Both the position numbers and the translations under genes were made by a program. Shown in pieces: positions 1 to 7,447 of a DNA stretch of 64,000 nucleotides. The DNA is from JADFNB01 sp036397455 (GTDB lineage: Bacteria; Gemmatimonadota; Gemmatimonadetes; Gemmatimonadales; GWC2-71-9): positions 75,982 to 139,981 of the forward strand of contig DASWIX010000080.1 in the NCBI GenBank assembly GCA_036397455.1, written 5' to 3'. The notes below the pieces were generated by a model, which saw nothing but the letters and a program-made list of their open reading frames with translations, made no database searches and was not told where the DNA came from. How positions within the stretch are numbered: the stretch's first letter is position 1; every line of letters starts with the position of its first letter.

Positions 1-1
1 C

Positions 2-532
2 GCCCATCATCGAGGATGGTGGGGACGGGTCGAGCGTCCGGGTGCGGGTCGCGGGACCACCAACGTGGGGCTGCTTGCGGGACGCGGCGGGGGAGCGGTG
101 GGAGGTGCCACCAACGTCGTCACGGATTATGCCCTGGTCGAGGGAGAGGCGCGTAGTCACGACGCGGCGTTCGCCGCCAGGATCGTCGCGGCATGGCGGC
201 GCGCATTCGACCACGCCGTCCGTGTCGTCCGGAGCGACGACGGAACCGGTGCGACCTTGGAGTTTCGGAGCGACGTTCTCTACGACCCGTTCCGGCTCGA
301 TCCGGCCGACGAGGTCGTCGCGTTCGCGGTCGAACGAAGCCGCATGGCGGGTCTCGATCCCACATTGGCAATCGCCGATGGCGGACTCGACGCGAACTGG
401 ATGGTCCGGCACGGGATCCCGACGGTGACGTTCGGGGTGGGACAGCGCAACGTCCACACACGGGATGAATACGTGGACGTGCCGGACTTCCTGACGGCGT
501 GCCGGTTAGCGGTCGCGCTCGCGACGGCGTAG
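2..532 (+). CDS. M20 family peptidase (peptidase T-like), C-terminal part
   Basis: The frame is open to the window edge, so the start and the N-terminal catalytic domain lie upstream. What remains matches the end of an M20/peptidase T-like zinc aminopeptidase: a TNVVTD...EGEARSHD segment from the dimerisation domain, then GGLDANWM and a terminal NVHTRDEYVD segment. The His of that last segment is the usual C-terminal zinc ligand of the family. GTG at 65 falls inside the conserved domain and is not a plausible start. The gene converges on an M28 peptidase, with two hairpins between them. Family assignment is good; substrate is unknown. Confidence 0.75.
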   Translation, partial: AHHRGWWGRVERPGAGRGTTNVGLLAGRGGGAVGGATNVVTDYALVEGEARSHDAAFAARIVAAWRRAFDHAVRVVRSDDGTGATLEFRSDVLYDPFRLDPADEVVAFAVERSRMAGLDPTLAIADGGLDANWMVRHGIPTVTFGVGQRNVHTRDEYVDVPDFLTACRLAVALATA

Positions 533-556
533 GGGATGCGCCCGCCGCGGGTCGTT

Positions 557-612
557 GCGAACGGGTTCGCGAAGCGCGCGCGGAGAGTCAGAGCGCCGTG
601 ACTGCGGCGCTC
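557..612. terminator. paired hairpins between convergent genes
   Basis: Two perfect inverted repeats lie between the convergent M20 and M28 genes: GCGAAC/GTTCGC with a 2-base loop (557-570) and GAGCGCCG/CGGCGCTC with a 6-base loop (591-612). There is no T-tract on either strand, so intrinsic termination is inferred from position and symmetry only. Confidence 0.45.
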
Positions 613-620
613 CCGGCCGC

Positions 621-2234
621 CTAGCGTCCGTACAGCGCCTTCCACTCCTCTTCGAACTCGTGCCCCGCCACCCAACGCGGCTGCTCGTCGGCGTTCGCCG
701 CGCGTAGCGCGGTCTCGAAGAAGAGCCGCATGTCGCGCGCGGTTCCCTCGAGGTCCCATTCAGGGTGGATTTCATCGGTGACCTGATGGTAATGCTGTTG
801 CTGTACGGCGGCCGGGTCGAAGTCGAGTGTCTTGGCGTAGTCGGTGCCCCGCTGGATGTAGATCGCGGGAATACCGGCTTTGGCGAAGCTTGCCTGATCG
901 GAACGGTAGAAGCTCCCGGCGTTGGGATTGGGATCGCCGGTTGCGCGCAAGCCGCGTTCCTCCGCCACCGTCCTGAAGGTTTCGCCGAGTGTGTTCATCT
1001 CGAGACCGATCGCCGCCGCGTCGTGGGTTACGCCGAACAACTGCGGCGAGTCGATGTTGAAGTTGGCGACGATCTGTGACCGGGCCACCGGCGGATGCTG
1101 AACGAACGCGCTGCTCCCCAGCAACCCTCCCTCCTCCGCCGTCACCGCGACGACCATGACCGACCGGCGGTGCTCCGCCGCCGCCATCGCCTTGGCGGCG
1201 GCCATCATCGCGGCGGTGCCCAAGGCATTGTCCGGCGCGCCGTTGTAGATCTTGTCCTCACCCGTGAGATCAGGGTTCGTACCCAGATGATCGTAGTGCG
1301 CGGTGAACACGACGTATTGATCCGCCAGGTCGGCATCGCCGCCACGCCGCACGCCGGCGACGTTGTGCGCCGCGACGCGGTCGAGGGCCGTTTCGATGTG
1401 GGCCGTCAACCGATATCCCGTCTCTCGCGGTCGGAATTCGCGCTGAGCGGCCATCTCGAACAGGCCGGTGAGGTTCGTCCCCATCGCGCCCGCGATCTGT
1501 TCGGCCAAGATCGAGTCGATCCAGCCCAGCATGTCGAGTTGATAGGTCCGCTGCCAGATACGCCGTGAGCCCGTGCCGCCGATCACGCTGAACTGGTAGC
1601 TGGCCGACTCGGTCGTGTGAATCACGATCGCGCCGGCGGCACCGTGCTTGTGGGCCTGCTCGTACTTGTAGGTCCATCGCCCGTAGTAGGTCCGGGCGTC
1701 GCCGCCGAACAACGCTTCGCCGCCTGCTTCGACGGGCGGGTCGTTATTGAGGAAGAGCAGGACCTTGCCGCTGACGTCCACGTCCTTGAAGTCGTCCCAG
1801 TCGTGCTCGGGCGCTTCGACCCCGTAGCCCACGAATACGATCGGTACGTTGCGCAGATCGACCGTCTCCTGTTCCGCGGTCGACCAGTAGGTGAAGTTCT
1901 CGTCGCTGACCAGGGGAAGGGCGCCACGCGGTCCTCGAATGGTGAGGGACGAACGCGCGACGTCCTTTTGCAGGCCGACCAACTCGATCGGGAGCAGGTA
2001 GGATTCCCCGGCGGGCTCCAGCCCCATCTCCTCGAAGCGCCGCGCGATGTACGCGGCGGCCCGCGCCTCCCCAGGCGTGCCGGCACCGCGACCTTCCATG
2101 CTGTCGGCGGAGAGCGCCTCGACATCGGCCAGAATGCCGTCGGCTGTAATCTGGTTGGCGGGGTCGGCGGAACAGGCCAGGGCGGTCAGGGTCACGGTGG
2201 TGGCGAATGCGACTGCCAGGCGTCCCGGTATCAT
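621..2234 (-). CDS. M28 family zinc metallopeptidase, lipoprotein
   Basis: A 537-residue secreted aminopeptidase-type protein. Residues 1-21 form a lipoprotein signal ending in LALAC-type lipobox with Cys21, so it is probably anchored in a membrane facing the periplasm or cell surface. A PA-like insert occupies roughly 130-260. The M28 zinc site is visible: His313 in TAHYDHLG, Asp335 in GAPDNALG, the Glu pair 367/368 in VTAEEGGLLG, Asp395 in NFNIDSP, and a late His near HYHQVTDE. It is probably an exopeptidase acting on imported or external peptides. It is divergent from the HAMP protein, and the 169 bases between them should hold both promoters. Exact specificity cannot be read from sequence. 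Confidence 0.9.
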   Translation of the reverse strand: MIPGRLAVAFATTVTLTALACSADPANQITADGILADVEALSADSMEGRGAGTPGEARAAAYIARRFEEMGLEPAGESYLLPIELVGLQKDVARSSLTIRGPRGALPLVSDENFTYWSTAEQETVDLRNVPIVFVGYGVEAPEHDWDDFKDVDVSGKVLLFLNNDPPVEAGGEALFGGDARTYYGRWTYKYEQAHKHGAAGAIVIHTTESASYQFSVIGGTGSRRIWQRTYQLDMLGWIDSILAEQIAGAMGTNLTGLFEMAAQREFRPRETGYRLTAHIETALDRVAAHNVAGVRRGGDADLADQYVVFTAHYDHLGTNPDLTGEDKIYNGAPDNALGTAAMMAAAKAMAAAEHRRSVMVVAVTAEEGGLLGSSAFVQHPPVARSQIVANFNIDSPQLFGVTHDAAAIGLEMNTLGETFRTVAEERGLRATGDPNPNAGSFYRSDQASFAKAGIPAIYIQRGTDYAKTLDFDPAAVQQQHYHQVTDEIHPEWDLEGTARDMRLFFETALRAANADEQPRWVAGHEFEEEWKALYGR

Positions 2235-2403
2235 GCGAGGCCTCGTACGGGATGGAGGGGTACGATCGGCGCGACAACAGCACAGCCCGCAAGATAACCG
2301 CGTGTCGCCCTTTCGCGTCCTGGCGGCGCTTCGGTGGCTCGATCCCCGTGAACCTCCGGGCCGCCGCCGCTGTTACTAGAGGCGAACCGATCAAGGACCA
2401 TTC

Positions 2404-3606
2404 ATGGCTGGTGCACCGGGTCAGTTCGACCGCTCGTTCGTGATCCGGATGATCCGGGACTTCCTCATCGCGCTCAGCGCCATCGTCGTGCTGGAGATCG
2501 GCGGGCGCGGGGTCCTCGCCTGGCGCGCCTTCCAGACGCAGGAACGCGAGGCCACGAACATGGTCGCGGCGCAACTGGCCTCGGACGTACGGGACATCAT
2601 GCTCAACGAGGGCGGCCCCGTGGCGGCGCGGACCGTCTATCCGATTCTGAGGCGCAACCACGAGGACCTTGGGTATGAGGTCGCCATCGAGCCCTCGCAG
2701 ATTACGATCGAATCAATCCGGCGCGTATTCGACTTGGAGGCACGGGGAATCCCGGCGGCGTGGTCGGATGGCGCGCATCATGAAGCAGCGGTCGACCTCA
2801 CGGCGGAGCAGTTCTGCCGCACCTGTCACCTCACGGCCAAGATCGGAGACGTGCTGGGGCGGGTCACCGTGCGGCGATATCGATCGCACAAGTTCGCCGA
2901 GTTCCTCCGGGAGGCCCGCCTCGTCTCACTGGTGGCGATGGCGAACGTCATCCTTCACACGATCGTCCTGTTCCTCCTGTTGCGGATCCGCATGGCGCCG
3001 CTGCTGCGTCTCCGTTCCACCATGGCGCGGCTCGCCAAGGGCCACGTGGATCTTTCGCAGCGCGTCGACGCCAAGTCGGATGACGAGTTCGGCGAACTGG
3101 CGATGGACCTCAATCACTTTCTCGAGCGCGTCAACGATCTGGTCGGAGATTTGGACGTCGTGCTCGGCAAGGTGCTCGCTGTGAACGACCGGCTTGCGCA
3201 GGTGAGCCGGCGGATGGGTGGGCAACTCGTGGCGCTCCAGGCCGAGTGCGCGAAGGCGATGGAACAGACCATGGCCCTCCATCCGCTGGTACGTGGACCG
3301 TCGACAGAGGCGTTGGAAGCCATCGAGCTGGTGCTTGCGGCCTTGGAAGACCGGTCCGATGAACGCACGAGTGCCGTGGCGCCGCGCCTTCGTCAGGTGC
3401 TGGCACGGTTCCGTTCGCTCGCCGGGCGTGGCGAAGAGGCTGTCGGCCATGCCGATGCGTTGCTGGGAACGTTGCGCGATCTCTCCCACCATCTCCGGGA
3501 TGACACCCATTATCAGGGAGAAATCATGGTGCTGGAAGAACGCATGCGTGTGGTCTCGGAATCGGGAACGACGTTATTGCGGCGGCTGAAACGGAGTGGT
3601 GATTGA
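2404..3606 (+). CDS. HAMP-domain membrane sensor with a haem-c (CxxCH) periplasmic domain
   Basis: A 400-residue protein. A first membrane helix (about 15-38) and a second (about 172-194) bracket a periplasmic domain of about 130 residues. That domain contains Cys138-Arg-Thr-Cys141-His142, a covalent haem-c attachment motif, as in DUF3365/Tll0287-like sensors. A HAMP linker follows (about 195-248), then a largely helical, coiled-coil-like tail to the end. No histidine kinase, MCP hairpin, GGDEF or phosphatase domain is visible, so the output is unknown. ATG is preceded by AAGGAC about 5 bases upstream. The stop codon lies within the first unit of the heptamer repeat array. Haem, redox or gas sensing is inferred from the motif. 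Confidence 0.75.
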   Translation: MAGAPGQFDRSFVIRMIRDFLIALSAIVVLEIGGRGVLAWRAFQTQEREATNMVAAQLASDVRDIMLNEGGPVAARTVYPILRRNHEDLGYEVAIEPSQITIESIRRVFDLEARGIPAAWSDGAHHEAAVDLTAEQFCRTCHLTAKIGDVLGRVTVRRYRSHKFAEFLREARLVSLVAMANVILHTIVLFLLLRIRMAPLLRLRSTMARLAKGHVDLSQRVDAKSDDEFGELAMDLNHFLERVNDLVGDLDVVLGKVLAVNDRLAQVSRRMGGQLVALQAECAKAMEQTMALHPLVRGPSTEALEAIELVLAALEDRSDERTSAVAPRLRQVLARFRSLAGRGEEAVGHADALLGTLRDLSHHLRDDTHYQGEIMVLEERMRVVSESGTTLLRRLKRSGD

Positions 3607-3750
3607 TGATTGCAGATTGCAGATTACAGGATTGCAGATTGCAGATTGCAGATTGGAGATTGTGGATTAATCTCTGCTCGCCGTTCGCGCGCTCTCGACG
3701 ACGATTGCGGTGAGCAATCTGCAATCTGCAATCAACAATCATCAATCTGA
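3602..3750. repeat. heptamer array in inverted orientation (GCAGATT / AATCTGC)
   Basis: A left array of about nine 7-base units (ATTGCAG register, 3602-3668, one with an extra G) faces a right array of five units (AATCTGC register, 3716-3750), separated by 47 bases. The arms are complementary over about 25 bases apart from one extra 7-base unit, so the transcript or single strand could form a long hairpin. The HAMP gene's TGA is inside the first unit. The same heptamer recurs near 8313 and 24170. Confidence 0.85.
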
Positions 3751-3821
3751 CCGGCGTAACCAGGCTTTCCGTGGCGTCAGAGTGATGCCTCACCACGAAT
3801 GGAAACCAACGGGATTGTGGA

Positions 3822-4283
3822 GTGATGCCGCGTTCGAATCCGCTCACTCCCGTCCTGCTCGAACAGAGACTGGTGGAGTTCGCTATCTCCGTCTGCCGGA
3901 TAACCAGGGAGATGCCCAGGGATGTCGTCGGCATCGAAGTCAGCCGTCAACCGGTCCGCTCCGCTACGTCACCAGCCGCGAACTATGGCGAGGCCCGCAG
4001 CGCCGAATCACGCCGCGATTTCGTTCACAAGATGCAGATAGCGCTGAAGGAGCTTCGGGAAACGGCCGTGTGGCTACGAATCGGCAGCGGGGTCTACGGT
4101 CGGGCGTGGCCAAGCGAATCGCTGATCCGGGAGTGTGACGAACTCACCGCAATCTTCGTCAAAAGCCTGCGAACGGCGAGAACAATCACACCATCCCCAT
4201 CTCCCACATCACCCACACCGCGGCAAACGCCGCCGCCCCGCCCACGAACGTCACGCCGCCGTATCCCCACAGCGCGTCCTTGA
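3822..4283 (+). CDS. four-helix bundle protein (S23/Avd-like family), 3' end run-on
   Basis: Residues about 10-120 fit the four-helix bundle family (TIGR02436-like, related to the 23S rRNA intervening-sequence protein and to Avd of diversity-generating retroelements). The visible pieces are an early FAISVCRITREMP helix, an arginine/serine-rich turn NYGEARSAESRRDFVHK, and KELRETAVWLRI. GTG at 3822 or ATG at 3825 could be the start; neither has a well-spaced Shine-Dalgarno. The last ~33 residues are Pro/Arg/Thr-rich and read antisense into the 3' end of the convergent permease, suggesting the original stop was lost. No reverse transcriptase or variable repeat is nearby. Cellular role is unknown. 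Confidence 0.65.
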   Translation: MMPRSNPLTPVLLEQRLVEFAISVCRITREMPRDVVGIEVSRQPVRSATSPAANYGEARSAESRRDFVHKMQIALKELRETAVWLRIGSGVYGRAWPSESLIRECDELTAIFVKSLRTARTITPSPSPTSPTPRQTPPPRPRTSRRRIPTARP

Positions 4284-5553
4284 CCTCGAGCTTGCTCAGC
4301 GAGGTGCAGACCCAGAAGTAACTCGAGTTCACGTACTTGATCATGACCGATCCGGAGGCGCCGGAGAGCATGGCCGCCTCGGGCGACAGCTCGAGGGCGC
4401 CGAGCATCGGGGCGACGAGCGAACCCGCGGTAATCACCCCGACCGTCGTCGATCCGGTCAGCATGTTGCCGATGATCCCGATGGCGAATGGCAGGAGGAT
4501 GGAGGGCAGGCCGTAGGTGGCGAACAGGTCGGCCACGAAGCTGACGGCCGGGGTGCCCTTGAGTATCGCGCTGAGTGAACCGCCCAGGCCGGTCACCACG
4601 AGGATCATCGCCGAGGTCTTGAGGCCTTCCGTCACCCAGCCGTTCAGCTGCGTGGTCCTGTCGGCCGCCGGGCCCAGGTTTGTGAAGGCCAGCCAGAGCC
4701 CGGCGGCCAGGGCAACTACCGGCCAGCCGACGTACGTCAGGACGTCGCGGATCAGGTGGCCCTCCACGAGGACGAGGCGAGCCACGCTTTGCGCGCTGAT
4801 CAGCAGGACCGGAACGGCGATGGGCGCGTAGGCGCGCAGGGTGGACGGCTGGTGCACGCCGCCCGCTTGGTCCAGAAATCCGGCGTCCCGGAATTCCTCC
4901 GACGGCGGGGTCGGCAGGCGAGGGCCGACAATGAACTCGCCCCACACCCAGCCCGCCAACGAGCCGACCAGACACGCGATACCGCCGAAGATGATGATCG
5001 TCCCGATGTCGGCGCCCACCAGGGCCGCGGCGGCCAGCGGTCCTGGCGTTGGCGGCACGATCGCATGGGTAAGCTGCAGCGCCCCGACGAGTCCGATCGA
5101 CATCGTGCCGATACCGACGCCCATCGCGTGTGCGGCGGAGTGGACCAACGGGTTGAGGATGACGTAGGCGACGTCGGAGAAGATCGCGATGCCGAGGACG
5201 AATCCGGTGAGGGTCAGCGCGAACGGCATGCGTTGCACGCCGACAAGGCGCACCATCGACCGGGTGATGACCTGAATTGCCCCCGTCTGGCGCAGCGCCT
5301 CCGCGATCACCGACCCGAGCACGATCACGATGCCGATCTGGCCCAGCGTGCCGCCGAAGCCCTGCTCGAACGCCTCGATGAAGTTGTTGATCTGAATCCC
5401 GGGGAGGACGCCGAACAACATAATGGGAATCAGGAGCGCGAGGAACACGTGCCACTTCCACCTGGCGATCAGCAACATCAGCAACACGACCACGCCGGCG
5501 AAGCCGGCGAGCGCGAGCGCAACGTTGGTCGTGACGGCGGTGGTGGTGTCCAT
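4186..5553 (-). CDS. GntP family organic-acid:H+ symporter
   Basis: A 455-residue, strongly hydrophobic protein with about a dozen membrane segments and GntP-family signatures: GVLPGIQINNFIEAFEQGFG near the N-terminus, LTHAIVPPTPGPLAAA in the middle, and LTGSTTVGVITAGSL and GSVMIKYVNSSYFW near the end. Family members import gluconate, glycerate or related hydroxy acids in the inner membrane. The MDTTTAV start is preferred over the Arg-rich upstream extension, which would overlap the aminotransferase gene. It is the last gene of a four-gene operon, 23 bases after the aminotransferase. A C2-C6 hydroxy or keto acid linked to that enzyme is a reasonable guess for the substrate. Confidence 0.88.
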   Translation of the reverse strand: MDTTTAVTTNVALALAGFAGVVVLLMLLIARWKWHVFLALLIPIMLFGVLPGIQINNFIEAFEQGFGGTLGQIGIVIVLGSVIAEALRQTGAIQVITRSMVRLVGVQRMPFALTLTGFVLGIAIFSDVAYVILNPLVHSAAHAMGVGIGTMSIGLVGALQLTHAIVPPTPGPLAAAALVGADIGTIIIFGGIACLVGSLAGWVWGEFIVGPRLPTPPSEEFRDAGFLDQAGGVHQPSTLRAYAPIAVPVLLISAQSVARLVLVEGHLIRDVLTYVGWPVVALAAGLWLAFTNLGPAADRTTQLNGWVTEGLKTSAMILVVTGLGGSLSAILKGTPAVSFVADLFATYGLPSILLPFAIGIIGNMLTGSTTVGVITAGSLVAPMLGALELSPEAAMLSGASGSVMIKYVNSSYFWVCTSLSKLEVKDALWGYGGVTFVGGAAAFAAVWVMWEMGMV

Positions 5554-5576
5554 GGCGACTGACAGACGCGCCGGCG

Positions 5577-6761
5577 TCAGTCGGCCCGCGTGCGGAGGTA
5601 GTCCATGGCCGCGCGCACGCCGCCGCCCGCGTGCGGGACGCCGGCGAGCGCGAGTCCCATCTCGACCCCGCACAGCGTGCCCGCCAGGGTCAGGTCGTTC
5701 AGGTCGCCCAGGTGCCCGATGCGGAACACGCGGCCCTGGACCTTGCCCAGCCCGGCGCCGAGCGACATGTCGAACGCGTCCAGGATGGTCTGCCGGAGAT
5801 GATCCGCGTCATGCCCGTCGGGCAGCCATACCGCCGTCAGCGTGTCCGAGTGTTCGCGGGCGTCGACGCACGCCGTCTCGAGTTGCCAGCCTCCAACCGC
5901 ACGCCGGGTCGCCTCCGCGAGCCGGTGATGGCGGGCGAACACGTTTGGCAGTCCCTCCTCGAGCAATCGGTCCAGCGCGACGTCCATGCCGTAGAGCAGG
6001 TTGGTCGGCGGGGTATACGGGAAGTACCCGTGCGCGTTGGCTTCGACGATGGGCTTCCAATCCCAGTAGGAGGTCGGGAACCGCGCCGTTTCCGAGGCCG
6101 CCATCGCCTTGGCGCTGACGGCATTGATCCCGATTCCCGGCGGCAGCATGAGTCCTTTTTGCGATCCGCAGATCGTCACGTCTACGCCCCATTCGTCGTG
6201 GCGATAGTTGATCGATGCCAGCGACGACACCGTATCCACCATGAACAGGGCAGGGTGGCCGGCGCCGTCGATCGCGCGGCGTACGTCGGCCACCCGACTG
6301 GTGACCCCGGTGGAGGTCTCGTTGTGTACGACCGTCACGGCCTTGATGGTCCTGCCGGTGTCCTCGGCGAGGATCGACTCCACGGCCGCCGGATCGACCC
6401 CGTGACGCCAGTCGCCGTCGATCCACTCGACTGTGAAGCCGAGCCGGGTGGCCACCTCGCGCCACAGAACGGCAAACTGCCCGGTCTCGAACCCGAGGAT
6501 ACGATCACCGGGCGACAGCGTGTTCACGAGGGCCGCCTCCCACGCACCGGTCCCCGACGCGGGGAACAGGATGACGGGCTGAGTGGTCTGGAACACGTCT
6601 TGGAGCCGATCGAGGATGCGCAGGGTCATCCGGCTGAATTCAGGACCCCGGTGGTCGATCGTCGGCTTGGCCATGGCCCGCAATACGTCGTCGGGCACGT
6701 TGGTCGGACCGGGGATCTGGAGGAAGTGTCGACCCGGTCGCCCGGCGTGGGTTCCGCTCAC
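5577..6761 (-). CDS. serine-glyoxylate / aspartate-glyoxylate type aminotransferase (PLP, class V)
   Basis: A 394-residue class V aminotransferase. QIPGPTNVPDDVLRAM opens the fold, LFPASGTGAWEAAL binds cofactor phosphate, VHNETSTGV and FMVDTVSSL are the central strands, and ICGSQKGLMLPPG carries the PLP lysine (about Lys202). Relatives transfer amino groups to glyoxylate from serine, alanine or aspartate. GTG is chosen because it overlaps the upstream stop as GTGA and sits just before the conserved N-terminus; the longer ORF runs into the previous gene. Together with the GntP carrier and the upstream Fe-S protein it may belong to hydroxy- or amino-acid/glyoxylate metabolism. The amino donor is not certain. 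Confidence 0.88.
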   Translation of the reverse strand: MSGTHAGRPGRHFLQIPGPTNVPDDVLRAMAKPTIDHRGPEFSRMTLRILDRLQDVFQTTQPVILFPASGTGAWEAALVNTLSPGDRILGFETGQFAVLWREVATRLGFTVEWIDGDWRHGVDPAAVESILAEDTGRTIKAVTVVHNETSTGVTSRVADVRRAIDGAGHPALFMVDTVSSLASINYRHDEWGVDVTICGSQKGLMLPPGIGINAVSAKAMAASETARFPTSYWDWKPIVEANAHGYFPYTPPTNLLYGMDVALDRLLEEGLPNVFARHHRLAEATRRAVGGWQLETACVDAREHSDTLTAVWLPDGHDADHLRQTILDAFDMSLGAGLGKVQGRVFRIGHLGDLNDLTLAGTLCGVEMGLALAGVPHAGGGVRAAMDYLRTRAD

Positions 6762-7447
6762 GCGGACAACGTCGTGGTGCCTGCGGGGAGCTGTGCTTCC
6801 AGCAATCGCTGCGCGCGTGCCGGATTGAAGGCCCCGCACGGGCAGAATCGGGCCAGCGTCACCGCTGCCTGGCGCGGCGTTCGCCGCCCCTCCCGGACCA
6901 TGTCCAGCATCTTCTTCGCGAGGTTTGCCGCGACCATCCCGTGACCGCACATCGTCGAGAGGGAGAGCACCTGCGCGTCGGGCAGGTGATCGTGCGGATC
7001 GGCGAGGCTCAAGGCGTACTCGACGCTGTGTCGCGGGATGTCGCACGCCCTGCCAACGTCCCTGGCCCCGTCCACCGAGGTGGCGATGTTGATCGATATG
7101 CCCAAATCGGCGTCGATGACCTCACGCAAACAGGATTCCGCCTTTTCTCGAGTGTCGAAAACGGCCGCGACCGTGCGTAGCCGTTGCACGGCGTCGATGA
7201 CGGCCTGATGATTGGGCTCGGTGTTTCTTCCCCAGTGCGCCGTCGGCGTGAGGTCACGCGTCGGGCGATAGCTACCCGATTCGGAATTGCCAATGCTCAC
7301 CGGTTGGTGTTTCGCACAAATCGTCAGGAAGGCACGCAACTGCTCGACGGCACCCTCGTCGTTCTTCCCCTTGCACGCAATGGCGAAGATGATGATGTCG
7401 TCGTCAAAGCTCTGTGCATTACCGTATCGGTGTAGCGTGTTCGTCAC
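6758..7447 (-). CDS. conserved protein of unknown function with C-terminal CPCG motif
   Basis: A 229-residue soluble protein that I do not recognise. The N-terminal ~60 residues include a hydrophobic strand (DDDIIIFAIACKGKND) and mention-worthy HQPVSIGNSESGSYR. The C-terminal part has a STMCGHGMVAANLAKKML segment and an ARFCPCGAFNPARA segment; the clustered Cys and His could bind a metal or Fe-S cluster. It overlaps the ferredoxin-like gene upstream and the aminotransferase gene downstream, both as GTGA, which implies translational coupling and a shared pathway. It has no signal peptide or membrane segment. A catalytic or assembly partner of the ferredoxin-like protein is an inference from position only. 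Confidence 0.8.
   Translation of the reverse strand: MTNTLHRYGNAQSFDDDIIIFAIACKGKNDEGAVEQLRAFLTICAKHQPVSIGNSESGSYRPTRDLTPTAHWGRNTEPNHQAVIDAVQRLRTVAAVFDTREKAESCLREVIDADLGISINIATSVDGARDVGRACDIPRHSVEYALSLADPHDHLPDAQVLSLSTMCGHGMVAANLAKKMLDMVREGRRTPRQAAVTLARFCPCGAFNPARAQRLLEAQLPAGTTTLSA

Noticed and set aside
3822..4283. Diversity-generating retroelement based on the Avd-like four-helix protein
   Set aside because: No reverse transcriptase, template repeat or variable repeat in the window.
4094..5461. 455-residue minus-strand open frame in another phase over the GntP permease
   Set aside because: Its translation is Arg/Pro-rich without membrane segments; the overlapping frame has clear GntP motifs.
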